In this document: one piece after another, positions 1-9,246 of the stretch
How the letters are laid out: every line of letters starts with the position of its first letter
Numbering within the stretch: the first letter of the stretch is position 1
Assembly (NCBI GenBank): GCA_900550865.1
Contig: URTM01000014.1
Coordinates: forward strand, 1-64,000
Source of the DNA: an uncultured Dorea sp.
GTDB lineage: Bacteria > Bacillota > Clostridia > Lachnospirales > Lachnospiraceae
Reading direction: 5' to 3'
DNA length: 64,000 bases
Notes under the pieces: model-generated
Databases searched by the model: none
What the model saw: the letters and a program-made list of their open reading frames with translations, nothing else
What the model was told of the DNA's origin: nothing
Position numbers and translations under genes: made by a program

Positions 1-2431
1 ATTTACCAACACCTGTCTGGTCAAGCTTAGCAAATGGATCGTTCTCGAAGATCTTAGCATCATAGTAAGCGTCTAAGAACTTACCAGCATCGTCACGAGA
101 GAATCCGTATGTCATCTGTGTTAAGTCGTTTGTACCGAAGCAGAAGAAGTCAGCTTCTGAAGCGATCTGATCAGCAGTAAGAGCTGCTCTTGGGATCTCG
201 ATCATTGTTCCAACTTCATACTCAAGGTCGCTGCCTGCTGCTGCGATCTCAGCGTCTGCTGTCTCTACTACAAATTTCTTAACATATTTCAGCTCTTTGA
301 TGTCTCCAACGAGTGGAATCATGATCTCTGGTTTTACGTTCCAGTCTGGGTGAGCTTTCTTTACATTGATTGCAGCACGGATAACAGCACTTGTCTGCAT
401 CTTAGCAATCTCTGGATATGTTACTGCAAGACGGCATCCACGGTGTCCCATCATTGGGTTGAACTCATGAAGGCTGTCGATAATTGTCTTGATCTGCTCA
501 ACAGTTTTGCCCTGAGCGTCAGCAAGTTTCTTAATGTCTTCCTCTTCTGTAGGAACGAACTCATGAAGCGGTGGATCAAGGAAACGGATTGTAACCGGGT
601 TACCTTCCAGTGCTTCATACAGTTTTTCGAAGTCTCCCTGCTGTTCCGGAAGGATCTTAGCAAGTGCTGCTTCTCTTTCTTCTTCTGTCTCAGAACAGAT
701 CATTTCACGGAATGCATCGATTCTGTTTCCTTCGAAGAACATATGCTCTGTACGGCAAAGTCCGATACCTTCTGCACCAAGCTCACGAGCTTTAACAGCG
801 TCAGATGGTGTATCAGCGTTTGTACGAACTTTCATTGTTCTGTATTTATCAGCCCATCCCATGATTCTTCCGAATTCACCAGCGATTGTTGCATCAACTG
901 TTGGGATGATACCATCATAGATATTACCTGTAGAACCATCAAGTGAGATGCAGTCTCCTTCATGATATTCTTTTCCGGCAAGTGTAAATTTCTTATTAGC
1001 TTCGTCCATTGCGATGTCACCGCAACCAGATACACAGCATGTACCCATACCACGAGCAACTACGGCTGCGTGAGATGTCATACCACCACGAACTGTCAGG
1101 ATACCCTGTGCAGACTTCATACCTGTGATATCTTCTGGTGATGTCTCAAGACGTACAAGAACAACTTTTTCTCCTCTTGCAGCCCATTCAACAGCGTCAT
1201 CAGCTGTGAATACGATCTTACCGCAAGCAGCTCCTGGAGATGCTCCAAGTGCTTTAGCAAGTGGTGTAGCAGCTTTCAGTGCTGCAGCATCGAACTGTGG
1301 GTGAAGCAGAGAGTCAAGGTTACGAGGGTCGATCATTGCAACAGCCTCTTCCTCTGTTCTCATTCCTTCATCAACAAGATCACAAGCGATCTTCAGAGCA
1401 GCTTTTGCTGTTCTCTTACCATTACGTGTCTGTAACATGTACAGTTTACCATGCTCTACAGTAAACTCCATGTCCTGCATATCTCTATAGTGTTTTTCAA
1501 GAGTTTCACAAACCTGTTTGAACTGTACGAATGCTTCTGGGAATTTCTCTTCCATTTCTGAAATGTGCATTGGTGTACGAACGCCGGCAACTACGTCTTC
1601 TCCCTGTGCATTTGTAAGGAATTCTCCGAACAGACCGTTCTCTCCTGTAGCTGGGTCACGAGTAAACGCAACACCTGTACCACAGTCATCTCCCATGTTA
1701 CCAAATGCCATCATCTGTACGTTAACAGCTGTTCCCCATGAATATGGGATATCATTGTCACGACGATATACGTTAGCTCTTGGGTTGTCCCATGAACGGA
1801 ATACAGCTTTTATTGCTTCCATTAACTGTTCCTTCGGATCAGATGGGAAATCAGAACCAATCTTCTCTTTGTATTCAGCCTTGAACTGGTTAGCCAGCTC
1901 TTTCAGGTCTTCTGCAGTAAGTTCAACGTCCTGCTTAACACCTCTGTCAGCTTTCATCTTGTCGATCAGCTCTTCGAAATATTTCTTTCCAACTTCCATA
2001 ACTACGTCAGAGAACATCTGGATGAATCTTCTGTAGCAGTCCCAAGCCCAACGAGGATTTCCTGAAGCTTCAGCAAGTGTCTCAACTACTTCTTCATTTA
2101 ATCCAAGGTTCAGGATTGTATCCATCATACCAGGCATAGAAGCTCTTGCTCCAGAACGAACTGAAACGAGAAGTGGATTCTTCTTATCTCCGAATTTCTT
2201 TCCTGTAATTCCTTCCATTTTATCGATGGCTTCCATGATCTGACCCATAATTTCGTCATTGATCTGTCTGCCGTCTTCGTAGTACTGTGTACAAGCTTCT
2301 GTTGTTACAGTGAAGCCCTGTGGTACTGGAAGACCTAAGTTTGTCATTTCAGCAAGGTTTGCACCTTTTCCACCAAGAAGGTTTCTCATGGTTGCGTTAC
2401 CTTCTGTAAACATATAAACCCATTTTGCCAT
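1..2431 (-). CDS. ppdK: Pyruvate, phosphate dikinase (3' end beyond window)
   Basis: Cytosolic enzyme interconverting pyruvate, ATP and phosphate with PEP, AMP and PPi; in anaerobes it gives a reversible PPi-linked step of glycolysis. About 810 codons are visible of the usual ~875, and the frame is open to base 1. The ATP-grasp glycine motif GGKGANLAEMT is at residues 20-30. The phospho-carrier histidine lies in GGMTSHAAVVARG (near base 1070). The visible end DPFAKLDQTGVGK belongs to the PEP/pyruvate-binding barrel, so the C-terminal catalytic cysteine is outside the window. ATG at 2431 follows a perfect AGGAGG and fits the family N-terminus. The gene stands alone behind a strong promoter. 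Its PPi could be used by the membrane pyrophosphatase at 33 kb (inference). Confidence 0.97.
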   Translation of the reverse strand, partial: MAKWVYMFTEGNATMRNLLGGKGANLAEMTNLGLPVPQGFTVTTEACTQYYEDGRQINDEIMGQIMEAIDKMEGITGKKFGDKKNPLLVSVRSGARASMPGMMDTILNLGLNEEVVETLAEASGNPRWAWDCYRRFIQMFSDVVMEVGKKYFEELIDKMKADRGVKQDVELTAEDLKELANQFKAEYKEKIGSDFPSDPKEQLMEAIKAVFRSWDNPRANVYRRDNDIPYSWGTAVNVQMMAFGNMGDDCGTGVAFTRDPATGENGLFGEFLTNAQGEDVVAGVRTPMHISEMEEKFPEAFVQFKQVCETLEKHYRDMQDMEFTVEHGKLYMLQTRNGKRTAKAALKIACDLVDEGMRTEEEAVAMIDPRNLDSLLHPQFDAAALKAATPLAKALGASPGAACGKIVFTADDAVEWAARGEKVVLVRLETSPEDITGMKSAQGILTVRGGMTSHAAVVARGMGTCCVSGCGDIAMDEANKKFTLAGKEYHEGDCISLDGSTGNIYDGIIPTVDATIAGEFGRIMGWADKYRTMKVRTNADTPSDAVKARELGAEGIGLCRTEHMFFEGNRIDAFREMICSETEEEREAALAKILPEQQGDFEKLYEALEGNPVTIRFLDPPLHEFVPTEEEDIKKLADAQGKTVEQIKTIIDSLHEFNPMMGHRGCRLAVTYPEIAKMQTSAVIRAAINVKKAHPDWNVKPEIMIPLVGDIKELKYVKKFVVETADAEIAAAGSDLEYEVGTMIEIPRAALTADQIASEADFFCFGTNDLTQMTYGFSRDDAGKFLDAYYDAKIFENDPFAKLDQTGVGK

Positions 2432-2475
2432 TTGTCATGACCTCCTAAAACTAAATTTTCTAAGTCGCACTTCAT

Positions 2476-2504
2476 ATTTTACTGTTTTTACCAGTTTTCG
2501 TCAA
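2476..2504 (-). promoter_or_regulatory. sigma-A promoter of ppdK
   Basis: On the minus strand TTGACG (2499-2504) and TAAAAT (2476-2481) are separated by exactly 17 bp, about 45 bp upstream of the ppdK start codon. Confidence 0.7.
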
Positions 2505-2565
2505 GACTTTCACCAATAAATCTGCCGATTTTTCCCTGGAATTTCGGGCATTCTGCACAATCATC

Positions 2566-2591
2566 TAAATTTTAGTACATTCAAGTACTAA
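2566..2591 (-). terminator. Weak hairpin after apeA
   Basis: TTAGTAC / GTACTAA, a 7-bp stem with a 6-nt loop, followed on the minus strand by AAATTT. It lies just past the aminopeptidase stop. The stem is short and the U-tract poor, so it is only a tentative terminator. Confidence 0.3.
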
Positions 2592-2607
2592 TATGCGACT
2601 TAATTTT

Positions 2608-3996
2608 CTAAATATTACGTAAAAACGACTTATATCCTCTGTATGCCTCGTATACATCTGCCTTACTTGTAACTTCCCATGGTGCATGCATACTCAGCAC
2701 TGCAACTCCGCTGTCGATGACTTCCATACCATAATTTGCCATGATATATGCAATTGTTCCGCCTCCGCCGAGATCTACTTTTCCAAGTTCTGCGAACTGA
2801 TAGGATACATCTTCTGCATTCATTGCACGGCGTACTTCTGCCAGATATTCTGCATTAGCATCATTCGAGCCGCTCTTGCCTCTTGCACCGGTAAATTTAT
2901 TGAATACCAGCCCTCTTCCGAAGAATGCGGCACTTCTCTTTTCAAATGCTTCTGCATACATCGGATCGTAAGCTGCACTTACATCGGAAGAAAGCATTCT
3001 GGAATTCTGAAGTGCACGACGTACTTTCAGTTCTGATTCTCCGTCTGTCAGAGCTACCAGTTCTGCCACAACATTTTCAAAGAAACGGGAATGCATACCG
3101 GTTGCACCAACACTTCCGATCTCTTCTTTGTCAACCAGGATGCAGCATGAAGTACGCTCCGCTTCTTTGACATCCAGCATGGCGAATAATGAGGTAAATG
3201 CACACACTCTGTCATCCTGTCCGTAAGCCAGTATCATACTTCTGTCAATTCCACAATCTCTGGCCTTCCCTGCAGGTACGATCTCCAGTTCTGCCGACAG
3301 GAAATCTTCTTCTTCCATGTCATAATACTCTGTCAGGATCTTCATGACATTTGCTTTTACTGCTTCTTTCTCACTCTCATCCAGTCCTTCTTCTTTCTCA
3401 AGCGGACGGCTTCCGATCAGAAGATCCAGTTTCTCACCTTCGATTACCGTGCTTGCTTTCTTCTCCATCTGTTTTCCGGCCAGGTGAATCAGCAGATCTG
3501 TAACTACGAATACCGGATCATCCTCTTTTTCTCCGATATTTACTTTCTGGACAGTCCCGTCTGTCTTAACGATCACTCCATGAAGTGCCAGTGGAAGTGT
3601 CACCCACTGATATTTCTTGATTCCGCCATAATAGTGGGTATCCAGATAAGCAAGATCTTCATTTTCATATAACGGATTCTGTTTTACATCAATTCTTGGT
3701 GAATCAATGTGTGCTCCGAGAATATTCATACCATTTTCCAGCGGTTCTTTTCCGATCTGGAACATTGCAATACTTTTTCCCATACATACTGCATAGACCT
3801 TATCTCCCGCTTTTAAGCTGCCTTTGATATCTTTCAGATTGCGGTAACCCTTCTTCTCAATCTCTTTTACCGTTAGGCGGACGCATTCTCTTTCTGTCTT
3901 TCCTTCATCCAGGCATACTTTATATCTGTCATTGATCTGATCCAGTTCTTTTAACTGTTCCGGTGTGTACGTCTTCCATGCATTTCTTCTTTCCAT
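2608..3996 (-). CDS. apeA: M18 family aminopeptidase (aspartyl aminopeptidase type)
   Basis: Predicted cytosolic di-zinc exopeptidase removing N-terminal residues from peptides. The 462 aa match the family length. Metal-binding signatures are visible: GAHIDSPR with H96 and D98, GQDDRVCAF (aspartate ligand), and DKEEIGS with the catalytic glutamate pair. A glycine-rich loop (DLGGGGTIAY) and a C-terminal HAPWEV histidine complete the site. ATG at 3996 is preceded by AAAGGAG at suitable spacing. It is probably monocistronic: a bidirectional terminator separates it from kbl upstream. It could feed amino acids into the fermentation genes nearby (inference). The symbol follows usage for clostridial M18 enzymes. 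Confidence 0.9.
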   Translation of the reverse strand: MERRNAWKTYTPEQLKELDQINDRYKVCLDEGKTERECVRLTVKEIEKKGYRNLKDIKGSLKAGDKVYAVCMGKSIAMFQIGKEPLENGMNILGAHIDSPRIDVKQNPLYENEDLAYLDTHYYGGIKKYQWVTLPLALHGVIVKTDGTVQKVNIGEKEDDPVFVVTDLLIHLAGKQMEKKASTVIEGEKLDLLIGSRPLEKEEGLDESEKEAVKANVMKILTEYYDMEEEDFLSAELEIVPAGKARDCGIDRSMILAYGQDDRVCAFTSLFAMLDVKEAERTSCCILVDKEEIGSVGATGMHSRFFENVVAELVALTDGESELKVRRALQNSRMLSSDVSAAYDPMYAEAFEKRSAAFFGRGLVFNKFTGARGKSGSNDANAEYLAEVRRAMNAEDVSYQFAELGKVDLGGGGTIAYIMANYGMEVIDSGVAVLSMHAPWEVTSKADVYEAYRGYKSFLRNI

Positions 3997-4040
3997 TGTC
4001 AGTCTCTCCTTTCAAGTTTACGCTGTGTTTAGTATAACAC

Positions 4041-4092
4041 AAAAAAGAAAATGGTACGCACCACTTTTCATAAATGCTACGTACCATTTTTT
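4041..4092 (-). terminator. Terminator of tdh-kbl (bidirectional shape)
   Basis: Perfect 11-bp stem AAAATGGTACG / CGTACCATTTT (4048-4058 with 4080-4090), followed by a T-run on both strands (CTTTTTTG on the minus strand). It ends the tdh-kbl transcript before apeA. Confidence 0.75.
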
Positions 4093-4118
4093 CTCATCTT
4101 TTATTTATTTTTATCCGG

Positions 4119-5321
4119 TTATTTATTTAATCCCATCTCTTCTCTTACTTCAATAAAGCATTTTACGATGAAATCAATATCTTCTTTTGTATGGCTTGCA
4201 CATACCTGTGTACGGATTCTTGCTTTTCCCTTCGGTACAACCGGGTAAGAGAATGCTACAACATATACACCTTTTTCCATCATGTGTTTTGCGAATTCTG
4301 CTGCTGTCTTCTCATCATAGAGCATAACAGGTACGCATGGATGTGTTCCCGGAATAATATCAAATCCGTTATCTACCAGCTGTTTTCTGTAGTATGCAGT
4401 TACCTCTTCCAGGTGATCACGAAGTTCTGTACTCTCCTCCAGCATGTCAAACAGTTCCAGGCTGGCTCCTGCAATTGCCGGTGCCAGAGAGTTAGAGAAC
4501 AGGTACGGACGGCTTCTCTGTCTTAACAGATCAATGATCTCTTTCCGTCCGGATGTATATCCGCCGGATGCTCCTCCAAGCGCTTTTCCCAATGTTCCGG
4601 TAATGATATCCACACGGCCTTCCACACCACAGTACTCTGCTGTTCCGCGTCCGGTCTTTCCTACAAATCCAACTGCATGGCTGTCATCAACCATAACCAG
4701 TGCGTTATATTTATCAGCCAGATCACATACACCTTTTAAATTACAGATGATTCCATCCATAGAAAATACACCATCTGTAGCGATCAGCTTAATTCTTGCT
4801 CCGGCTTCATCTGCTTCTTTTAATTTTGCTTCCAGATCTTCCATATCGTTATTCTTATAGCGGAAACGTTTTGCTTTACAAAGACGTACTCCGTCAATGA
4901 TAGAAGCATGATTCAGTTCATCACTGATAACTGCATCTTCTGCTGTCAGAATTGTCTCGAATAATCCTCCGTTTGCATCGAAGCATGAAGAATAAAGGAT
5001 TGTATCGTCTGTTCCCAGGAATCCGGAGATCTTTTTCTCCAGTTTCTTATGAATGTCCTGTGTTCCGCAGATAAAACGTACAGATGCAACTCCGTATCCT
5101 TTTTCATCATATGTTCTCTTAGCTGCCTCGATCAGTCTCGGGTTATCCCCCAGTCCAAGGTAGTTATTCGCACACATACAAAGAAGTTCTCTTCCGTCTT
5201 CCATCTTCACTCTTGCTCCCTGCGGGGATACAAAAGGTGCCTCTCCTTTGAAAAGCCCGGCTTCTTTGATTCCTTCTACTTCTTTTGTATAAATGCTTAA
5301 AATATCGTCTTTACGTGCCAT
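4119..5321 (-). CDS. kbl: Glycine C-acetyltransferase (2-amino-3-ketobutyrate CoA ligase)
   Basis: PLP-dependent alpha-oxoamine synthase that thiolyses 2-amino-3-ketobutyrate with CoA to glycine and acetyl-CoA. This is the second step of threonine breakdown after Tdh. The 400 aa are full length. The PLP lysine lies in TGTLGKALGGASGG and the cofactor-binding aspartate region in VMVDDSHAVGF; CSCFDANGG-type residues near 110 are also typical. ATG at 5321 follows GGAGAGG. It lies 66 bp downstream of tdh with no promoter or terminator seen between them, so the two form an operon. Its glycine product is the substrate of the glycine reductase encoded a few kb away. Confidence 0.95.
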   Translation of the reverse strand: MARKDDILSIYTKEVEGIKEAGLFKGEAPFVSPQGARVKMEDGRELLCMCANNYLGLGDNPRLIEAAKRTYDEKGYGVASVRFICGTQDIHKKLEKKISGFLGTDDTILYSSCFDANGGLFETILTAEDAVISDELNHASIIDGVRLCKAKRFRYKNNDMEDLEAKLKEADEAGARIKLIATDGVFSMDGIICNLKGVCDLADKYNALVMVDDSHAVGFVGKTGRGTAEYCGVEGRVDIITGTLGKALGGASGGYTSGRKEIIDLLRQRSRPYLFSNSLAPAIAGASLELFDMLEESTELRDHLEEVTAYYRKQLVDNGFDIIPGTHPCVPVMLYDEKTAAEFAKHMMEKGVYVVAFSYPVVPKGKARIRTQVCASHTKEDIDFIVKCFIEVREEMGLNK

Positions 5322-5387
5322 TTTCTCAACCTCTCCATTTTTATTCTGTCTTTTTCCCTTTTTCCTGCTTTGTTCCGTGCACTCTTC

Positions 5388-6449
5388 TTAGTCATTTACA
5401 TGTGCCCAGTCCAGAATGACTTTTCCCGAATTACCGGAGATCATAGCGTCAAATCCTTTCTGGAAATCTTTGATGTCAAAATGATGTGTGATGATATCTG
5501 AGATATCGAGTCCTGCCTGTAACATCGTAGACATCTTGTACCATGTATCCCATACTTTACGTCCATAGATTCCTTTCAGATGTAATCCGTTGAAAATTAC
5601 TGTCTCAAGATCTACTTTGGCATCTGTTCTCTGTAATCCTAACAGTGCAATGTGTCCGCCGTGCTTCATATTGTGGATCATATCATCCAATGCCACCTGT
5701 GATCCGGACATCTCAAGACCGACATCAAATCCTTCTGTCATTCCGATCTCTTTTATGACATCTTTCAGATTCTCTTCTTTTAAGTTAACTGTTCTTGTTG
5801 CTCCCAGCTTCTTCGCAAGTTCCAGTCTGTATGGATTCATATCTGTTACCACAACATGTCTTGCACCCGAGAACTTCACGATTGCTGCTGCCATACATCC
5901 GATCGGGCCTGCTCCGGCGATCAGCACATCCTCCCCAAGTGCTTCAAAAGAAAGTGCTGTATGTGTTGCATTTCCAAATGGATCAAAGATTGCATACATC
6001 TCTTCCGGAATGTTCGGATTACATGGCCATACGTTACTTGACGGAATCACAAGATATTCCGCAAATGCTCCGTTACGGTTCACGCCGACACCTTTCGCAT
6101 CCTTACAGTTCTCCTTGTGTCCTTCCAGACAGTTACGGCATTTTCCACATGTAATATGTCCTTCACCGGATACCAGATCACCGATCTTGAACCCCTGTAC
6201 ACCTTCCCCTTTTTCTACAATCTCTCCAACATACTCATGACCTGCTGTAAGGCCGATTGGAATCGTATGCTGTGCCCAGTCATTCCACTGATAGATATGT
6301 ACATCCGTTCCACAGATTGCTGTCTTGTGGATCTTGATCTTCACATCATTCGGTCCTACTTCCGGAATCGGAACACGCTTCATCCACAGTCCTTCCTCCG
6401 GTTTTTCCTTTACCAGTGCCCACATCAAACCATCATTATTTAATTGCAT
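5388..6449 (-). CDS. tdh: L-threonine 3-dehydrogenase
   Basis: Zinc-dependent medium-chain dehydrogenase oxidising L-threonine to 2-amino-3-ketobutyrate with NAD+. The catalytic-zinc region TAICGTDVHIYQWNDW and GHE motif, the structural zinc loop CGKCRNCLEGHKENC and the Rossmann loop GAGPIGCMAA are all present. The frame is open 30 codons further upstream, but the start chosen is the ATG at 6449. It has GGGAGG nine bases before it and begins MQLNNDGLMWALVKE, giving 353 aa; the upstream stretch overlaps the promoter. It is first in a tdh-kbl operon and divergent from sstT, a probable threonine importer. Confidence 0.94.
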   Translation of the reverse strand: MQLNNDGLMWALVKEKPEEGLWMKRVPIPEVGPNDVKIKIHKTAICGTDVHIYQWNDWAQHTIPIGLTAGHEYVGEIVEKGEGVQGFKIGDLVSGEGHITCGKCRNCLEGHKENCKDAKGVGVNRNGAFAEYLVIPSSNVWPCNPNIPEEMYAIFDPFGNATHTALSFEALGEDVLIAGAGPIGCMAAAIVKFSGARHVVVTDMNPYRLELAKKLGATRTVNLKEENLKDVIKEIGMTEGFDVGLEMSGSQVALDDMIHNMKHGGHIALLGLQRTDAKVDLETVIFNGLHLKGIYGRKVWDTWYKMSTMLQAGLDISDIITHHFDIKDFQKGFDAMISGNSGKVILDWAHVND

Positions 6450-6510
6450 ATTATATGACCTCCCAAAAACACCATCTCCCCAGATGGCAATCTCTTTATT
6501 AACAATGGTT

Positions 6511-6539
6511 ATTATACCACTCTTACTGCATATGCACAA
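6511..6539 (-). promoter_or_regulatory. Extended -10 promoter of tdh-kbl
   Basis: Minus-strand TGGTATAAT (TATAAT at 6511-6516, TG extension at 6518-6519) with a poor -35 TTGTGC at 6534-6539, 17 bp apart. A small hairpin (CCATCT / AGATGG, 6473-6488) lies in the leader just before the ribosome site. Confidence 0.6.
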
Positions 6540-6624
6540 CCTCTAAACGATATTTTTTTGTTTAATATGACAATTTTTTCACATACTTTTTTCTTTTTCT
6601 TGTCATTTTGCACTAAAAATAATA

Positions 6625-6653
6625 TTTACTTTCCTGCTCTTTTCCTGTATAAT
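6625..6653 (+). promoter_or_regulatory. Promoter of sstT
   Basis: TTTACT (6625-6630) and TATAAT (6648-6653) with 17-bp spacing, ~75 bp upstream of the sstT start codon. It is divergent from the tdh promoter in the same 276-bp gap. Confidence 0.55.
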
Positions 6654-6686
6654 CTTAACTATGCTTGCGAAAAGCAAAAACGAAAG

Positions 6687-6715
6687 AGAGGGGTGCAGGA
6701 TTCAAAAGGTCCTGC
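6687..6715 (+). other. Hairpin between ribosome site and start codon of sstT
   Basis: The only strong Shine-Dalgarno-like stretch, GAGAGGGGT (6687-6694), ends over 30 bases before the ATG. Between them is a perfect 6-bp hairpin GCAGGA / TCCTGC (6695-6700 with 6710-6715). Folding it out leaves about 10 bases between SD and ATG. It may bridge the two, or may be a control element. A weak AAAGG lies in the loop. Confidence 0.4.
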
Positions 6716-6725
6716 CACAAAAACT

Positions 6726-7946
6726 ATGAAAAATTTAATCAAAAAATGGAACAGCATCAGCCTCATCAAACGAATCATCTGCGGACTGATCATTGGTCTG
6801 ATCCTTGGTCTTGTTGTTCCTCAGGCATCCGTAATCTCGATTCTCGGAACCATGTTCGTCGGAGCTCTGAAAGGAATCGCTCCGCTTCTGGTATTCTTCC
6901 TGGTTATGAGTGCTCTCTGTCACATGAAGGCCGGTCAGAAGACCAACTTAAAGTTCATTATTATTCTGTACATGGTCGGTAACCTTGTCTCTGCATTTGT
7001 CGCAGTTATTGCCTGTCGGTTATTCCCGGTAACACTGACATTTACAGATTCGGCTTCTTCTACCGACATCACGCCTCCGAGCGGAATCGCAGAAGTGCTG
7101 ACTAACCTTTTGAACAATCTCGTTAAGAATCCGGTTGATTCCATTGTCAATGCTAATTACATCGGTATTCTTTTCTGGGCAGTTATTTTCGGAATCGCTT
7201 TAAAACATGCCAATCAGGGAACGAAAGATGCTCTGGAGAACATCTCCGATGCAACTGCAACTGCAGTTCAGTGGATCATTAACTGTGCTCCGTTCGGTAT
7301 CATGGGACTGATCTTTACAACAATCTCAGAACAGGGACTTGACGCATTACTTTCTTATGGAAAGCTGATCCTGGTTCTGGTCGGAAGTATGGCAGTTGTC
7401 ATCTTCATCATCAATCCGATCATTGTGTTTATTTTCACAAAGCAGAATCCATTTCCACTGGTATTTACCTGTCTGAAGGAAAGTTTTATCACCGCATTCT
7501 TCACAAGAAGTTCTGCTGCCAACATTCCTGTTAACATGGAACTCTGTAAGAAACTTGGTCTGGACGAAGATACCTACTCTATCTCCATTCCGCTTGGAGC
7601 TACGATCAACATGGCAGGGGCTGCGATCACAATCTCTGTAATGGCTTTATCTACCGCTCATACACTGGATATCCATGTAGATTTCCTTACATCGATCATC
7701 CTCTGTGTACTTGCTGCATTAAGTGCCGCAGGTGCTTCCGGAGTTGCCGGCGGATCTCTTCTTCTGATCCCTATGGCCTGCAGCCTCTTCGGTGTACCGA
7801 ATGATGTTGCCATGCAGGCTGTCGGTGTTGGATTTATCATCGGAGTTATCCAGGATTCCTGTGAGACAGGACTCAATTCTTCATCCGATGTACTTTATAC
7901 AGCCATTGCTGATATCCGTGAAAAGAGACTTCGCGGTCAGAAATAG
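6726..7946 (+). CDS. sstT: Serine/threonine:Na+ symporter SstT
   Basis: Polytopic membrane transporter of the dicarboxylate/amino acid:cation symporter family, importing serine/threonine with Na+. The 406 aa from ATG 6726 match the family. The serine-rich re-entrant loop FTRSSAANIPVN and the motif LGATINMAGAAITI, followed by GASGVAGGSLLL near the C-terminus, are SstT hallmarks. The frame is open 56 codons upstream, but that part is low-complexity and covers the promoter. The protein starts MKNLIKKWNSISLIKRI, which is the family start. It is divergent from tdh-kbl, which fits supply of threonine to that pathway. Confidence 0.93.
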   Translation: MKNLIKKWNSISLIKRIICGLIIGLILGLVVPQASVISILGTMFVGALKGIAPLLVFFLVMSALCHMKAGQKTNLKFIIILYMVGNLVSAFVAVIACRLFPVTLTFTDSASSTDITPPSGIAEVLTNLLNNLVKNPVDSIVNANYIGILFWAVIFGIALKHANQGTKDALENISDATATAVQWIINCAPFGIMGLIFTTISEQGLDALLSYGKLILVLVGSMAVVIFIINPIIVFIFTKQNPFPLVFTCLKESFITAFFTRSSAANIPVNMELCKKLGLDEDTYSISIPLGATINMAGAAITISVMALSTAHTLDIHVDFLTSIILCVLAALSAAGASGVAGGSLLLIPMACSLFGVPNDVAMQAVGVGFIIGVIQDSCETGLNSSSDVLYTAIADIREKRLRGQK

Positions 7947-7952
7947 TACATA

Positions 7953-7974
7953 GAAGCTGCCACTGGCAGCTTCT
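7953..7974 (+). repeat. Palindromic GAAGCTGCC/GGCAGCTTC element
   Basis: Near-perfect inverted repeat directly after sstT. It shares the GCTGCCA.TGGCAG core with intergenic repeats at 46.6 and 48.9 kb. It may also help termination. Confidence 0.5.
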
Positions 7975-7993
7975 ATTCCATATTAAAAAATAC

Positions 7994-8048
7994 CGGGAGT
8001 GGAAGAATCTTTCTATTGATTCTTCCACTCCCGTATTTATTCTTATTT
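7994..8048. terminator. Bidirectional terminator between sstT and grdD
   Basis: Perfect 16-bp stem CGGGAGTGGAAGAATC (7994-8009) with its complement (8018-8033) and an 8-nt loop. T-rich tails lie on both sides (TTATTTTTTC on plus; TTTTTTAATA on minus). It serves the converging sstT and grdD transcripts. Confidence 0.9.
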
Positions 8049-8079
8049 TTTCACTCAAACCATTGGATTTTATTATCCT

Positions 8080-9234
8080 TTAATTGATATATCCTGCCTT
8101 TTTAAGCTCCTCTTCTGCCTTTACAAGATTCGCATCAGACACACGGATAATCGGTCCCGTACAGCCCATTCCGCTCTCTGCATAGATGTTCTGCTTCCAC
8201 AGTACTTTCACTGCATCTTCCAGATCCATAACTTCTATTCCCGCAATCTGAGATGTCACGATCTCTTTTGGCGGAGCCTTTACTTCTATTGCGTCCGATG
8301 CCGGTTTCGACGTCTGTTTTCTTGCCGCCAGGATATCTTTTAAACCGGCTTTGTCTGCTGCTGCAAATTCTTTCTTTGCTATCTCAAATACTTTACTTTT
8401 TACCAGCTCCGCCGCATAACGGATTGCGCCTGCAATCACCGGTGCTCCTGACGCCCTGGATACGATCATGACCAGCTGTTCATAACCATCCCCGATCCCA
8501 GGGCCATAACCATATCCGGATGCTTCAAAGCTGCCTCCTGTTGTGTAGGAAGATAACATCTTCACCATGATATTTCCGGTCAGCGAATCACATACCATAA
8601 TGTCCGGTGTTCCCTGCAGTACATCATTTCCACGCATTACACAACCTCCGTCAGCTCTTGCTGATTCAGCGAACGTAATGTCGTATCCGTTTTTCTCAAG
8701 TTCTTTTAATGCAATCTCCGTCTGGCGTGCGCCATCCACATTCAGAATTCCTACAGTCGGATGCTCCTTACCACACGCCTTTGCAGCTATGATTCCATAG
8801 ATCGTATTTTTGATCATTCCTTCAATACGGTCTGCGCTGGAAGTTCCTGTTGTATTGGCAATGAACATCTCTCTTCCCTTCGCCGGAGTCATAACACGTC
8901 CAACCGTCGATACACCGATCGGAAATGGAAAATGCATCGTTACCGCACCGTCTACTTCATGCGATGCAAGCATTTCTTCCATCTTCTTATGACCTTCTTC
9001 ATCATCTGCCACCTTCACGGTAGTAACGCCCTCTGCTTCCAGTGTTCCGATATAATATACGTCAATTCCATCTTTTGCTGCCATCTTTGCCGCTTCCATG
9101 GCATTTTCTTCTCCATGTTCGCTTCCCATTCCGGTCAGTGCAATCCTTGGTTTCTTTCCAAAGTTTCCGGTCTCCAGACCTTCTGCCATCTGCAGAAATG
9201 TATCTGCAATGATTTTTTCAATCTTATCTGCCAT
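8080..9234 (-). CDS. grdD: Glycine reductase component C, alpha subunit
   Basis: With GrdC it forms the acetyl-phosphate-releasing protein C of glycine reductase: an acetyl thioester derived from carboxymethyl-selenide on GrdA is released with phosphate as acetyl phosphate. The PlsX/phosphotransacetylase-like sequence contains RIALTGMGSEHGEEN and GDGYEQLVMIVSRA. A cysteine in SGMGCTGPIIRVSD sits at position 358 here and corresponds to the reported active-site Cys359 of the Eubacterium acidaminophilum enzyme. A GTG is in frame three codons upstream, but ATG 9234 (MADKIEKI) sits eight bases after a GGGGG site and is preferred, giving 384 aa. It is the last gene of the cluster, 12 bp after grdC. 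Confidence 0.93.
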   Translation of the reverse strand: MADKIEKIIADTFLQMAEGLETGNFGKKPRIALTGMGSEHGEENAMEAAKMAAKDGIDVYYIGTLEAEGVTTVKVADDEEGHKKMEEMLASHEVDGAVTMHFPFPIGVSTVGRVMTPAKGREMFIANTTGTSSADRIEGMIKNTIYGIIAAKACGKEHPTVGILNVDGARQTEIALKELEKNGYDITFAESARADGGCVMRGNDVLQGTPDIMVCDSLTGNIMVKMLSSYTTGGSFEASGYGYGPGIGDGYEQLVMIVSRASGAPVIAGAIRYAAELVKSKVFEIAKKEFAAADKAGLKDILAARKQTSKPASDAIEVKAPPKEIVTSQIAGIEVMDLEDAVKVLWKQNIYAESGMGCTGPIIRVSDANLVKAEEELKKAGYIN

Positions 9235-9246
9235 CTTGCACACCCC

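Noticed and set aside
350..2036. Plus-strand open frames across the ppdK region
   Set aside because: They lie antisense to a continuous, fully conserved PPDK reading frame and show no family motifs or ribosome sites.
6558..6725. N-terminal extension of SstT
   Set aside because: It covers the -35/-10 promoter and is low-complexity; the family N-terminus begins at ATG 6726.
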